A stretch of 64,000 nucleotides of DNA from Cryptobacterium curtum DSM 15641 (GTDB lineage Bacteria; Actinomycetota; Coriobacteriia; Coriobacteriales; Eggerthellaceae), in NCBI RefSeq assembly GCF_000023845.1, contig NC_013170.1, positions 1,218,501-1,282,500 of the forward strand, written 5' to 3'. The notes beneath the pieces were generated by a model. The model was not told the origin of the DNA. It saw nothing but the letters and a program-made list of their open reading frames with translations, and searched no databases. Below are positions 21,063-30,040 of this stretch, piece after piece. How positions within the stretch are numbered: position 1 is the stretch's first letter; every line of letters starts with the position of its first letter. Made by a program: the position numbers and the translations under genes.

Positions 21063-21932
21063 TTACACGCCTCCCCAGCGGCGTTCGCGCACTTGATAGG
21101 AAAGCAGTGCACGTAAAAATTCATATCGGTCGAAATCAGGCCAGAGTGTATCGGTCACGTAAAACTCAGCATAGGCTATCTGCCACAACAAAAAGTTACT
21201 AACCCGCATTTCACCACTGGTACGAATGAGCAAATCAGGGTCAGGCATGTCAGCCGTATATAGATGCCGAGAAATATCTTCTTCTGTTATACGAGGTAGT
21301 TTAGCGTGCTCAATTGCTTCGGTTAAAGAAGCATCAAACCCGTCGACCGTTAACCCAGCTGTTTCTTCTGTTATACCAGATAAATCGGTATGAGATTTAC
21401 CAGGAGTTGCGCTAAATCTCTCGACCATAAGCGCGTTGTAGGCATCCACGATTTCAGTGCGTGCCCCATAGTTCACAGCCACAACCAGTGTCATGCCTGT
21501 ATTATCTCGCGTCAGTTCCCACGCTTCTTCAAAAGCAGCGCGCGTTTTCGGAGGCAGCGCTTCAGTGCGACCGATTGTCATTACGCGAACATGTTCTTTA
21601 TGCAAGCCACGCGCTTCAGCAAGCATCGTACGCGCAAATAAATCCATTAACCCCGTAACCTCATCTTGAGGCCGGCGCCAGTTTTCACTTGAAAAAGAAT
21701 AGATAGTCAGGTAACGTACGCCAACATCCGAAGCACACCTAATAAGCTCTCGAACTGCTTCGATGCCAGCTTTATGCCCAGAAAGGCGATTCTTTCCCCG
21801 CGCTTTTGCCCAGCGCCCGTTGCCATCCATAATCACCGCTACATGTGCGGGCACCCGCTCTTCATTAAGCAAGCTTGCATCCAGGCCAGCGGGCACAGTG
21901 GGAAATATCTCGTCTATCGGCTTATGGAACAT
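21063..21932 (-). CDS. uppS: UppS, isoprenyl (undecaprenyl) diphosphate synthase
   Basis: A cis-prenyltransferase that makes the lipid carrier for cell-wall synthesis. The catalytic MDGNGRWAKARGKNRLSGHK, the SSENWRRP region, and RTSGEMRVSNFLLWQ with AEFYVTDTLWPDF are all present. At 289 residues it is about 35 longer than usual. The extra part lies between NYGARTEIVDAYN and ITEEDISRHLYT, and is rich in Thr, Ser and Glu (SATPGKSHTDLSGITEE). The core residues are intact, so it should be active. Confidence 0.95.
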   Translation of the reverse strand: MFHKPIDEIFPTVPAGLDASLLNEERVPAHVAVIMDGNGRWAKARGKNRLSGHKAGIEAVRELIRCASDVGVRYLTIYSFSSENWRRPQDEVTGLMDLFARTMLAEARGLHKEHVRVMTIGRTEALPPKTRAAFEEAWELTRDNTGMTLVVAVNYGARTEIVDAYNALMVERFSATPGKSHTDLSGITEETAGLTVDGFDASLTEAIEHAKLPRITEEDISRHLYTADMPDPDLLIRTSGEMRVSNFLLWQIAYAEFYVTDTLWPDFDRYEFLRALLSYQVRERRWGGV

Positions 21933-21961
21933 GACCTCGAACCTCGCAGCAAACCGCTCGT

Positions 21962-22522
21962 TTAGATCTCCATGACCTCGGCTTCCTTCTTTTTGAAGCT
22001 CTCTTCCACTTTAGCAATATAAGAATCGGTGAGTTTTTGGATATCAGCTTCAGAACGGCGCTGCTCGTCTTCGGGCAGTCCATCGTTCTTCACCGCTTTT
22101 TCAACAGCAGAATTTGCATCGCGACGGGCATTGCGCACGGCAATACGCGCTTCTTCCGCATAAGCCTTGCACTGTTTTACGAGTTCACGGCGGCGTTCTT
22201 CGGTGAGCGTCGGGAACGACAGGCGGATAAGGTTACCGTCGTTCGTGGGAGTAAGACCCAGATTGCTGTTATTAAGCGCATGCTCGATAGCACCGAGCGT
22301 CCCCTTGTCCCAGGGCTCTATAACAAGCATATGCGCATCGGGCGTTTTAATAGCGGCCATCTGATTGATAGGAGTGGGAACCCCGTAGTAATCCACCCGG
22401 ATGCGATCGAGCACCATTGCATTAGCGCGGCCGGTGCGCACATTGGAAAATGCCTCGCCCAGCGAATCAACCGCCTTTTCCATACGCTCTTCGGCTTCAA
22501 GCATAATATCTTCTACTGCCAT
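21962..22522 (-). CDS. frr: Frr, ribosome recycling factor
   Basis: Splits post-termination ribosomes with EF-G. It shows the three-helix and hinge sequences VRTGRANAMVLDRI, VDYYGVPTPINQMA and EERRRELVKQCKAYAEEARI. ATG 22522 gives 186 residues, the normal size, with AGAAGGG nine bases upstream. The frame is open to 22606 and would add 28 residues not seen in the family. It sits in the classic order pyrH-frr-uppS-cdsA-dxr. Confidence 0.97.
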   Translation of the reverse strand: MAVEDIMLEAEERMEKAVDSLGEAFSNVRTGRANAMVLDRIRVDYYGVPTPINQMAAIKTPDAHMLVIEPWDKGTLGAIEHALNNSNLGLTPTNDGNLIRLSFPTLTEERRRELVKQCKAYAEEARIAVRNARRDANSAVEKAVKNDGLPEDEQRRSEADIQKLTDSYIAKVEESFKKKEAEVMEI

Positions 22523-22892
22523 CGATTGCATCCCTTCTGAAAGCGGCTTCCCGCAGTCTATATTTTGTCGTGTGGCTGCCGATTGAGGCTCCGATCGCAG
22601 CTTCACAGTCGCACACTCAGCGAAACCTTGTAGGCGCCCTCAATAAACTGCCGCTTATTATCGCATACGCATGTCGTTTGCATACTGTAGCATCACAATA
22701 TACAAGGCATGAATTGCCGCTTAAGGCCACGCTCGAAACCACTGAGACTACTTGAGGTGTCGTATCTTAAAGTGCCACTCAGTCGATCGTGGTGCCAATA
22801 CGTTCCGTTCGTTATCTATTCATTCGTATCGGATCGATAATCATCTTGGTAATTACCCCGATAATCATCCAACGAGCTTTCCCCTTATTAGC
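22523..22892. other. Gene-free spacer between pyrH and frr
   Basis: About 370 bases separate two genes that are usually close together. I see no credible ORF and no terminator hairpin with a U-tract. The spacer holds two copies each of GCCGCTTA and CGATAATCATC but no larger structure. A promoter for frr and later genes could lie here but is not recognisable. Confidence 0.5.
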
Positions 22893-23690
<798 letters not shown>

Positions 23691-23750
23691 TTAGCTCAAC
23701 CATCATGAAAAGTGGCGTCGATGTGAGGACGGACACGAGGACAGGAAGGT

Positions 23751-23780
23751 GTTAGTTAGTTAGTTAGTTAGTTAGTTAGT
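23751..23780. repeat. GTTA tetranucleotide tract, 7.5 units
   Basis: GTTA repeats without error over 30 bases between htrA and pyrH. It is followed (to about 23860) by a mix of shorter GATT, GGTT and ATCG repeats. No long ORF spans it. It lies upstream of pyrH, so length change could alter promoter spacing or leader structure, but no promoter could be placed. Confidence 0.85.
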
Positions 23781-23886
23781 CGGGTGGACGGATGGCTGAT
23801 TGATTAGTCAGTTAGCTAGTTGAGTGGTTGGTTGGTTGGTTCGTTAATCGATCGATGACTAGTTGATAAACGTCAGTCTGCCATGA

Positions 23887-23929
23887 GAAACAAAAACAGG
23901 GCAAGAGCTTTTGAGCCCTTACCCTGTTT
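23887..23929 (-). terminator. Rho-independent terminator of htrA
   Basis: Arms AAACAGGG (23894-23901) and CCCTGTTT (23922-23929) pair, and the stem extends inward with two mismatches. On the minus strand it is followed by a T-rich TTTTTGTTT. It lies 63 bases past the htrA stop. Confidence 0.8.
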
Positions 23930-23991
23930 ATGAATCACGCAGTCGCAATAACGTGACGAAATCTTATTAACCTATGGTGCTCACAGCAACA

Positions 23992-25611
23992 CTAAGCAGC
24001 TGCCCTTTGAGGAGAAGACTGACTCGATCCTGTTGAACCAGTTGCCGTTGAGCCTTGGTTGTTGCCGCTTCCCTGGTTGTCATAGCTCATACCAAATAAG
24101 CCGCCCCGGCTGCTACTATTCTTGCGCAACAGCGAATTGGCATTGTCGTCTGATCCAAGGGTCACTTGAGCGGTCATCTGCTGACCATCGCGCAGATAGG
24201 TAACCGTTACTGTGTCGCCGACATTCTTCGAACGCACAGCCGCGATCAATCCTGTTGCGTCTGTTACCGCCGTATCATCAACCTTCGTGATGATATCGCC
24301 CTCTTCAAGGCCAGCCTGCGCAGCGCCACTACCTTCAACAATGCTCGATACATACGCACCTGAATCAGTACCCAAGTGGTAGCGCTGATTGAGCTGGCTC
24401 GTAATTGAAATCGGCGTTACCCCAATCATGGCATGCGTTGGCGTTTTACCAGAAATAATCTGCTGCGCGATATCCATGGCGTAGTCAACAGGGATGGCAA
24501 ATCCAACACCTGAATAGTTACCTGAATACGATTCGATAACCGCATTGATGCCAATGAGCTTACCATTTGCATCAACAAGCGCACCACCGGAATTGCCCGG
24601 GTTGATAGCTGCATCGGTCTGAATCATGTTCGTGTAAATCGTAGGTGCAGCAGCCGAAGAGTAGCTATTGTTATAGCCATTACCCGACCCTTCATCGCTA
24701 CTTGACGACACGGCCACGGTACGACTTGTTGCCGAAATAATACCCGTCGCCACTGACTGTTCAAGACCAAAGGGGCTGCCAACGGTCATGACCCACTGAC
24801 CAGCCTTCAAATCGGACGATTTGCCGATCTCGATGGGGGTCAAACCCGTTGCATCAATCTTAATGACTGCCAGGTCAGTAGTTGGGTCAGTACCCACAAC
24901 CTTGGCATCATATTCTTGCCCATTGGCCGTTACCTTTAATGCATCAGCTGATTCAACCACATGGTTATTTGTCAGAATGTAGCCATCGGAAGAAATAATC
25001 ACGCCGCTGCCCAGGCTTGTCTTAACCAAACTCGACTGATCGGTTGAACGACCCAACATGCTGCCCCACCCCGATTGGTCGGTGTACACATTAATAGCTG
25101 TAACCGATGGAAGCGTCTTGTCAGCTACCTTTTCAGCACGATCAGTCTCGTCGTCGCTTGCGGTAATGGTGCTGTCACTGGAAGACCCCAGTACCACCTG
25201 GGAAGCCGAATGCCCCGTAATCGACTGATAGCCAAGAAAACACGCGGCAGCAACCGCACACGCAGCAAGTGCACCGATAAACGCAATACCAAAGACACGC
25301 TTACCTGAAACACCGGTCTGGGGCACATGAGCTGCTGGTATAGCAGTTGTTGTGCCCGCTGGTGGAACGGTTGGAGGTTGCGGAGGAACGGAGGTAAATT
25401 GAGGCGGCACGGTTGCATACGAAGTTGCCTGTGTCGCCTGGGTTGGCTGCGCTGTTGTAGCCGATTGTGCTGCCTGCATTGTTTGTGCCGTTTGTGTCGC
25501 TGAAGTCATCGGTTGAGTCGACTGCGGTGGAATCGGCGCACCCGGCTGTCCGGTATATCCCGTATATGAAGAGCCCGTCGGTCCTACGGGAGGAATTCCA
25601 TTCTCGGTCAT
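23992..25611 (-). CDS. htrA: HtrA/DegP-type serine protease with PDZ domain
   Basis: A membrane-anchored envelope quality-control protease. Residues 1-95 are a Pro/Thr/Gln/Ala-rich cytoplasmic tail. One membrane segment follows near 105-128 (IAFIGALAACAVAAACFLG). The trypsin-like domain has His in TNNHVVESADAL, Asp in TTDLAVIKID and Ser in NPGNSGGALVD. A PDZ domain (about 400-490) and a Gly/Ser/Asn-rich tail end the protein. The N-terminal tail has many PTQATQA-like short repeats. It is probably a single-gene unit, given the terminator behind it. Confidence 0.93.
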   Translation of the reverse strand: MTENGIPPVGPTGSSYTGYTGQPGAPIPPQSTQPMTSATQTAQTMQAAQSATTAQPTQATQATSYATVPPQFTSVPPQPPTVPPAGTTTAIPAAHVPQTGVSGKRVFGIAFIGALAACAVAAACFLGYQSITGHSASQVVLGSSSDSTITASDDETDRAEKVADKTLPSVTAINVYTDQSGWGSMLGRSTDQSSLVKTSLGSGVIISSDGYILTNNHVVESADALKVTANGQEYDAKVVGTDPTTDLAVIKIDATGLTPIEIGKSSDLKAGQWVMTVGSPFGLEQSVATGIISATSRTVAVSSSSDEGSGNGYNNSYSSAAAPTIYTNMIQTDAAINPGNSGGALVDANGKLIGINAVIESYSGNYSGVGFAIPVDYAMDIAQQIISGKTPTHAMIGVTPISITSQLNQRYHLGTDSGAYVSSIVEGSGAAQAGLEEGDIITKVDDTAVTDATGLIAAVRSKNVGDTVTVTYLRDGQQMTAQVTLGSDDNANSLLRKNSSSRGGLFGMSYDNQGSGNNQGSTATGSTGSSQSSPQRAAA

Positions 25612-25937
25612 CTACGTTATGCTCCTTACCTGTTCAAATCGTCCGCGTGTATACTTCGATAACACGAACCTTAGCACGTGCCGTAATCGAATAAGAACAA
25701 ACAGTCAGTTCGTCAACGATACGGAACCTAATTACATCATTCGATGTACAAATTGAAGAGTACGACGAGCAGGCAGATGGATGCTCGTTGCCCAAAGCCA
25801 CACAAAATAGCGTCGGAAGATAGCCTCCGTTACGCCTGATAAATCGGCTCATAACCAACCCGATAGAGTCTGAACAGTTGAAACCTCATACATCTCCGAC
25901 GGTTGAATGAAGTCGAAATGTGTCCCGATGTGCGTCT
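25612..25937. other. Gene-free region upstream of htrA
   Basis: About 326 bases between the MOSC gene and htrA. No credible ORF, hairpin with a U-tract or repeat was seen. It should hold the htrA promoter, but no convincing -35/-10 pair could be picked. Confidence 0.45.
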
Positions 25938-26714
25938 CTATGTCTGACAAACTGGCTGTTTGACTTCAGGCAGTGGTGTATCCGACACCAGATGATGCAC
26001 CTGCCCGCTTCCTAAGGAAAGCACCTGCACGGTATCGCCCACCCGAACGGCACCAGGCTTTACGACCCATCCGAATACCCCTTCACGCGGGAAAATGCAA
26101 TCGCCCGCCAGGTAAAAGATGGCGCACCGACGATGGCAAATCTTACCAATCTGGGATATTTCTATTTCAGCAGTACCAACAGAAAGACGGGTACCTAAAG
26201 GCATACCCTTCATATTGATACCTGAGACAGTAATGTTTTCGCCAAAGTCACCTTCGGATATATCGAGCCCGTGATCCTTCGCGACATCAATCGATTCTTC
26301 CGCTAAAAACGATACCTGTCGATGCCAATTACCGGCATGAGCATCACCATGTACACCATAATCGGAATCAAGCATAATCACACCTGCTTCAACAGGCGAC
26401 TTGCGCGTTCCCTTCCGTTTAGACACATTGACTGATGTCACCGTGCCACAATCCCCTACCTGTGGATCGGGCATAGCCACGCTTTCCATCTGTGGAGCAG
26501 GCTCAATCGGCGCAAGTAGTGCATCATTAGTGGTTGTGGGAGCGTTTTCCTTGGGCGATTCGGACCCTATAGCAGGACCCGACTTACTCGTAGATACAGA
26601 CCCATCAGCAAATGTAGACCGAGTAGTGGATTTAGACCCAATAGCAGATGCGGATCTGACAGTAGATTCAAGACCCGTAGCAAGTACGGACTCATTGGTA
26701 ATAACACCAGACAT
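25938..26714 (-). CDS. MOSC-domain protein with repeat-rich N-terminal extension
   Basis: The MOSC domain (about residues 90-240) resembles the C-terminal domain of molybdenum-cofactor sulfurases and YiiM/YuaD. Visible marks are GVHGDAHAGNWHRQVSFLAEE, GDFGENITVSG and the cysteine motif GKICHRRCAIF. It probably handles sulfur or the molybdenum cofactor. The first 85 residues are low-complexity with AIGSKS/AIGSES-type repeats, encoded by a degenerate DNA repeat of roughly 36 bases. Since the ATG at 26714 has AAGGA upstream, the extension is probably translated. The family normally lacks such an extension. Confidence 0.82.
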   Translation of the reverse strand: MSGVITNESVLATGLESTVRSASAIGSKSTTRSTFADGSVSTSKSGPAIGSESPKENAPTTTNDALLAPIEPAPQMESVAMPDPQVGDCGTVTSVNVSKRKGTRKSPVEAGVIMLDSDYGVHGDAHAGNWHRQVSFLAEESIDVAKDHGLDISEGDFGENITVSGINMKGMPLGTRLSVGTAEIEISQIGKICHRRCAIFYLAGDCIFPREGVFGWVVKPGAVRVGDTVQVLSLGSGQVHHLVSDTPLPEVKQPVCQT

Positions 26715-26920
26715 GCGATGGTCCTTCTCTATAACTCTTCAATCTGCGCTCAAGCGCGATTATAGTCGTCAATCCATCGACAAACACAAAGAAATCCGCC
26801 ATGATAAAGGCTGATCGCACAACCGCCAAGTCGAATAAATTCCCCTGAATAATAGCCTTGGCAGATCAGCAAAATAGTTCCACCCTCGTTTGATGAATCC
26901 CCACTGAAAGGAATCCCTTT

Positions 26921-27283
26921 ATGTTGTTCATCGAATATCCGCAATGCTCCACCTGTCAGAAAGCCAAAAAGTGGCTCGATGCACAGGGGATCGACTACAC
27001 CGACCGCAACATTAAGCAAGATCGGCCAACCATAGCCGAGCTGACAGACTGGCACGAGCGCAGTGGTATCGACTTAAAACGGCTGTTTAATACCAGTGGC
27101 ATGGTCTATCGCGCACGCGGGCTGAAAGACAAACTGCCCACTATGACTGACGAAGAGAAGATCGCCGAGCTCGCCTCTGATGGCATGCTGGTAAAACGCC
27201 CTTTGGTTATAGATGGCGACACGGTACTCGCTGGGTTCCGCGAGGCGGAATGGGCACAGGCTTTCGGCGTTACAAAAGCATGA
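26921..27283 (+). CDS. ArsC/Spx-family (YffB-like) thioredoxin-fold protein
   Basis: A 120-residue ArsC-family protein. The N-terminal CSTCQKAKKWL gives a CxxC pair, followed by NIKQDRPTIAEL and the C-terminal LVKRPLVIDGDTVLAGF. These marks fit the Spx/ArsC/YffB superfamily. The Arg set of true arsenate reductases cannot be confirmed, and no ars genes are near, so a redox role is as likely as arsenate reduction. AAAGGA precedes the ATG by eight bases. Confidence 0.85.
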   Translation: MLFIEYPQCSTCQKAKKWLDAQGIDYTDRNIKQDRPTIAELTDWHERSGIDLKRLFNTSGMVYRARGLKDKLPTMTDEEKIAELASDGMLVKRPLVIDGDTVLAGFREAEWAQAFGVTKA

Positions 27284-27469
27284 TAACTGACACAGACTCT
27301 CAATGTGATAGCAGATGTTTGTAGCGTTTTATAATCAGTCGGCCTAATAAAACCAATAGAATCTCTTAGTGACACATCTCTCGCTTTTTGGAGAAAGCTT
27401 CCGGAGACCGTTTGCCATCAGCCGACTGACAATTAGATGGACAATAACCGAATAAGCCGCACAAGGCAG

Positions 27470-27510
27470 TTGACCCCTTGTCAATAAACCATTAGGGTTG
27501 CCTAACTAAA
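27470..27510 (+). promoter_or_regulatory. Flavodoxin promoter with DtxR/IdeR-like iron box
   Basis: TTGACC (27470-27475) and TAGGGT (27493-27498), 17 bases apart, form a weak sigma-70-type promoter. Over the -10, TTAGGGTTGCCTAACTAAA (27492-27510) matches the DtxR/IdeR consensus TTAGGTTAGCCTAACCTAA at 15 of 19 positions and keeps the inverted TTAGG-4-CCTAA core. Iron-bound repressor here would block transcription, consistent with flavodoxin replacing ferredoxin when iron is short. The regulator gene is not in the window. Confidence 0.6.
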
Positions 27511-27523
27511 AGGAGTATCCGCG

Positions 27524-27583
27524 ATGACGGGAAAATTAAAAACAAACCCGCACAAACGGACCAATGGAAAGGACCTCACATGA
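27524..27583 (+). CDS. Possible 19-residue leader peptide before flavodoxin
   Basis: A short ORF (MTGKLKTNPHKRTNGKDLT) has a strong AAAAGGAG ribosome site seven bases before its ATG. Its TGA overlaps the flavodoxin ATG as ATGA. The peptide is basic. The arrangement suggests translational coupling, but flavodoxin has its own AAAGGA, and such a short ORF could arise by chance. Confidence 0.35.
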   Translation: MTGKLKTNPHKRTNGKDLT

Positions 27584-28002
27584 GTAAAGTAGCAGTCGTG
27601 TTCTGGAGCGGTACCGGCAACACCGAAGCAATGGCCGACCTGGTTGCTCAGGGCGTAAAGGAAGCCGGTGGCGACGCAAGCCTCATCCAGATCTCGGACT
27701 TCGACGAAAGTCAAATCGACGACTTTGATGCCTTCGCGTTCGGCTGCCCCGCTATGGGCGACGAAGAACTCGAAGATACCGAGTTTCTGCCCGTCTACGA
27801 TATCGTAGAACCCCTGCTCGGTGATAAGAAAGTCGTGCTATTTGGATCCTACGACTGGAACGATGGCGAATGGATGGAACTGTGGGAACAGCGTGCGCAG
27901 GATGCAGGTGTCAACGTAGTTGATTCACTCATCGCCAAAGATTACCCCGACGACGAAGCTTCTGCCGAGTGTGTTCGTGTTGGCAAGCTGCTTGTCGGAT
28001 AG
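27580..28002 (+). CDS. fld: Short-chain flavodoxin
   Basis: An FMN-binding electron carrier. The phosphate loop VVFWSGTGNTEAMADLV is at the N-terminus. FGCPAMGDEELED and LFGSYDWNDGEWMELW supply the two FMN-flanking loops. Length is 140 residues, typical of clostridial-type flavodoxins, and the protein is strongly acidic. It probably replaces ferredoxin under low iron, given the iron-box-like site over its promoter. Confidence 0.95.
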   Translation: MSKVAVVFWSGTGNTEAMADLVAQGVKEAGGDASLIQISDFDESQIDDFDAFAFGCPAMGDEELEDTEFLPVYDIVEPLLGDKKVVLFGSYDWNDGEWMELWEQRAQDAGVNVVDSLIAKDYPDDEASAECVRVGKLLVG

Positions 28003-28060
28003 TTCATCTTCAGAGATACTTTTAATACTAACGGGTAAAGGGCATCGCGCAATTTACCCA

Positions 28061-28091
28061 AGGCAGAGCCGCCCGATGGGCGGTTCTGCCT
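28061..28091 (+). terminator. Strong hairpin after flavodoxin
   Basis: AGGCAGAGCCGCCC pairs with GGGCGGTTCTGCCT over 14 bp (one G-T) around a 3-base loop. Only a weak TATATT follows, so it may act as terminator or as a stabilising 3' end. It lies 59 bases after the flavodoxin stop and before ettA. Confidence 0.6.
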
Positions 28092-28128
28092 ATATTGACT
28101 CATACAAACGAGAACGCTGAGGTACGCT

Positions 28129-29805
28129 GTGGCAGAATTTATCTACCAAATGCACAAGGCACGCAAGGCCCACGGGGATAAAGTCATCCTCGACGACGTA
28201 ACAATGGCCTTCTATCCTGGCGCCAAAATTGGCGTTGTTGGCCCCAATGGTATGGGAAAGTCAACACTGCTTAAGATTATGGCGGGCATTGAAGATGTCA
28301 GCAATGGTTCAGCGCAGCTCTCAAGCGGCTATACGGTGGGTCTGCTCGAGCAGGAACCGCCACTCGATGAAACAAAAACCGTTAAGGAAAACATTGAGGA
28401 GGCTTTTGGCGAAATTATTGCCAAAGTGAATCGTTTTAATGAAATTGGCGCGGAAATGGCTAATCCTGATGCTGATTTCGATGCGCTCATGGAAGAAATG
28501 GGAAGCCTACAAACTGCCATCGACGCGGCCAATGGCTGGGATCTGGACAGTCAACTGTCTCAGGCAATGGACGCCCTGCAATGCCCCGACCCCGATGAAA
28601 CGGTCGATCATCTTTCGGGCGGCGAGAGGCGTCGTGTAGCGTTGTGCCGCCTGCTGCTTGAAGCGCCTGACCTTCTTCTGCTTGACGAACCAACCAACCA
28701 TCTCGACGCAGAAAGTGTCTTGTGGCTTGAGCAATTCCTGAAAGACTACCCCGGTGCAGTGCTCGCTGTAACCCACGATCGCTATTTTTTGGATGATGTG
28801 GCTGAGTGGATCTGCGAGGTCGACCGCGGCACGTTATATCCGTACAAAGGCAATTATTCAACCTATTTAGAAACAAAAGCCGCGCGTCTTGAGGCTCAAG
28901 GTAAGCAGGATGAAAAGCGTGCTAAAAAGATGCGATCGGAACTTGAGTGGGTACGTTCGAGCCCTAAAGCGCGACAAGCGAAGAACAAGGCACGTCTTGA
29001 GCGCTATGAACAAATGGCTGCCGAAGCAGGACGTGCGCAAGTCGACTTTACTGAAATTAATATTCCGGTTGGCCCCCGGCTTGGTAGTAAAGTTATTGTG
29101 GCTGATCATCTCCATAAAGCGTTTGGTGATCGCGTACTCATTGACGATCTTTCATTTGATCTGCCTCGCAACGGCATTGTCGGTGTTATTGGCCCGAATG
29201 GCGTTGGTAAATCAACTCTGTTCAAAATGATTATGGGTATCGAAGATATATCTGGTGGATCCCTTGAGATCGGTGAAACGGTAAAGATCAGCTATGTCGA
29301 CCAAAACCGTGCGGGCATCGACCCCAACCGCACTCTTTGGGAAGTGGTATCTGACGGGCTTGACTACCTGATGGTAGGACAAACTGAAATCCCCAGTCGT
29401 GCCTACGTAGCAAGCTTCGGCTTTAAAGGAAGCGATCAGCAAAAACCAAGCAACGTGCTTTCCGGTGGTGAGCGTAATCGCCTCAACTTGGCACTCACGT
29501 TAAAGCAAGGGGGCAACCTCTTGTTGCTTGACGAGCCGACAAACGACCTCGACACCGAAACGCTTGAAAGCCTTGAGGAAGCACTGCTTGCCTTCCCCGG
29601 TTGCGCCGTTGTCACCAGCCACGATCGGTGGTTCCTCGACCGCGTTGCGACGCATATCCTCGCCTGGGAAGGAACGGACGATAATCCTGGTGCCTGGACG
29701 TGGTTTGAAGGAAACTTTGCCGACTACCAGAAAAACCGTGAGCAGCGCTTAGGGCCAGAAGCGTCCAAACCGCACCGTTTACATCGCAAGCTCACCCGCA
29801 ACTAA
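28129..29805 (+). CDS. ettA: EttA, ABC-F translational throttle ATPase
   Basis: A ribosome-bound ABC-F protein that gates the first elongation step by energy state. There are two ATPase halves: Walker A GPNGMGKSTLLK and GPNGVGKSTLFK, signatures LSGGERRRVAL and LSGGERNRLNL, Walker B LLLLDEPTNHLD and LLLLDEPTNDLD. The N-terminal MAEFIYQMHKARKAHGDK and the arm and linker between the halves (about 240-320) fit EttA rather than drug-resistance ABC-F types. The start is GTG with TGAGGT upstream. Length is 558 residues. Confidence 0.95.
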   Translation: MAEFIYQMHKARKAHGDKVILDDVTMAFYPGAKIGVVGPNGMGKSTLLKIMAGIEDVSNGSAQLSSGYTVGLLEQEPPLDETKTVKENIEEAFGEIIAKVNRFNEIGAEMANPDADFDALMEEMGSLQTAIDAANGWDLDSQLSQAMDALQCPDPDETVDHLSGGERRRVALCRLLLEAPDLLLLDEPTNHLDAESVLWLEQFLKDYPGAVLAVTHDRYFLDDVAEWICEVDRGTLYPYKGNYSTYLETKAARLEAQGKQDEKRAKKMRSELEWVRSSPKARQAKNKARLERYEQMAAEAGRAQVDFTEINIPVGPRLGSKVIVADHLHKAFGDRVLIDDLSFDLPRNGIVGVIGPNGVGKSTLFKMIMGIEDISGGSLEIGETVKISYVDQNRAGIDPNRTLWEVVSDGLDYLMVGQTEIPSRAYVASFGFKGSDQQKPSNVLSGGERNRLNLALTLKQGGNLLLLDEPTNDLDTETLESLEEALLAFPGCAVVTSHDRWFLDRVATHILAWEGTDDNPGAWTWFEGNFADYQKNREQRLGPEASKPHRLHRKLTRN

Positions 29806-29893
29806 ACGCTTTCGCTTCATGCGCGGCTGAAATGAGCTGCATAGCTACATAGTGCGCGTAATTACGCCGCGAACCATGCATGGTTGAATAAGA

Positions 29894-29931
29894 AAGCGCC
29901 CACATCGCAGGCAACCTGCATGCGGGCGCTT
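29894..29931. terminator. Bidirectional terminator between ettA and cysE
   Basis: AAGCGCCC (29894-29901) pairs with GGGCGCTT (29924-29931). An inner GCAGG-CAA-CCTGC stem and a CAT/ATG pairing make a long hairpin. The minus-strand side is followed by TTCTTATT and the plus side by GTTCATT. It lies between two converging genes. Confidence 0.65.
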
Positions 29932-30017
29932 GTTCATTACCCCTTACCAGGTACGACAAAGCGTGGTCAATAAACACCGGACTGCATGCGGGCGCTTGTT
30001 TATTACCCCTTACCAGG
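29916..30017 (+). repeat. Two 36-bp direct repeats (one mismatch)
   Basis: Copy 1 is 29916-29951 and copy 2 is 29982-30017. Both begin CTGCATGCGGGCGCTTG and end ACCCCTTACCAGG. The single difference is C29935 against T30001. The first copy includes the 3' arm of the ettA/cysE terminator, so the second looks like a partial copy of it. Confidence 0.85.
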
Positions 30018-30040
30018 GTCCGTGAATCTCGTTGATAAGC

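Noticed and set aside
23751-23860. Tetranucleotide run as a coding phase switch
   Set aside because: No signal peptide or long frame flanks it on either strand, unlike the tract at 6104-6160.
26401-26814. Plus-strand frame with DPIA-type repeats opposite the MOSC N-terminus
   Set aside because: It is the complement of the same degenerate DNA repeat. The minus frame joins a real domain and has a ribosome site.
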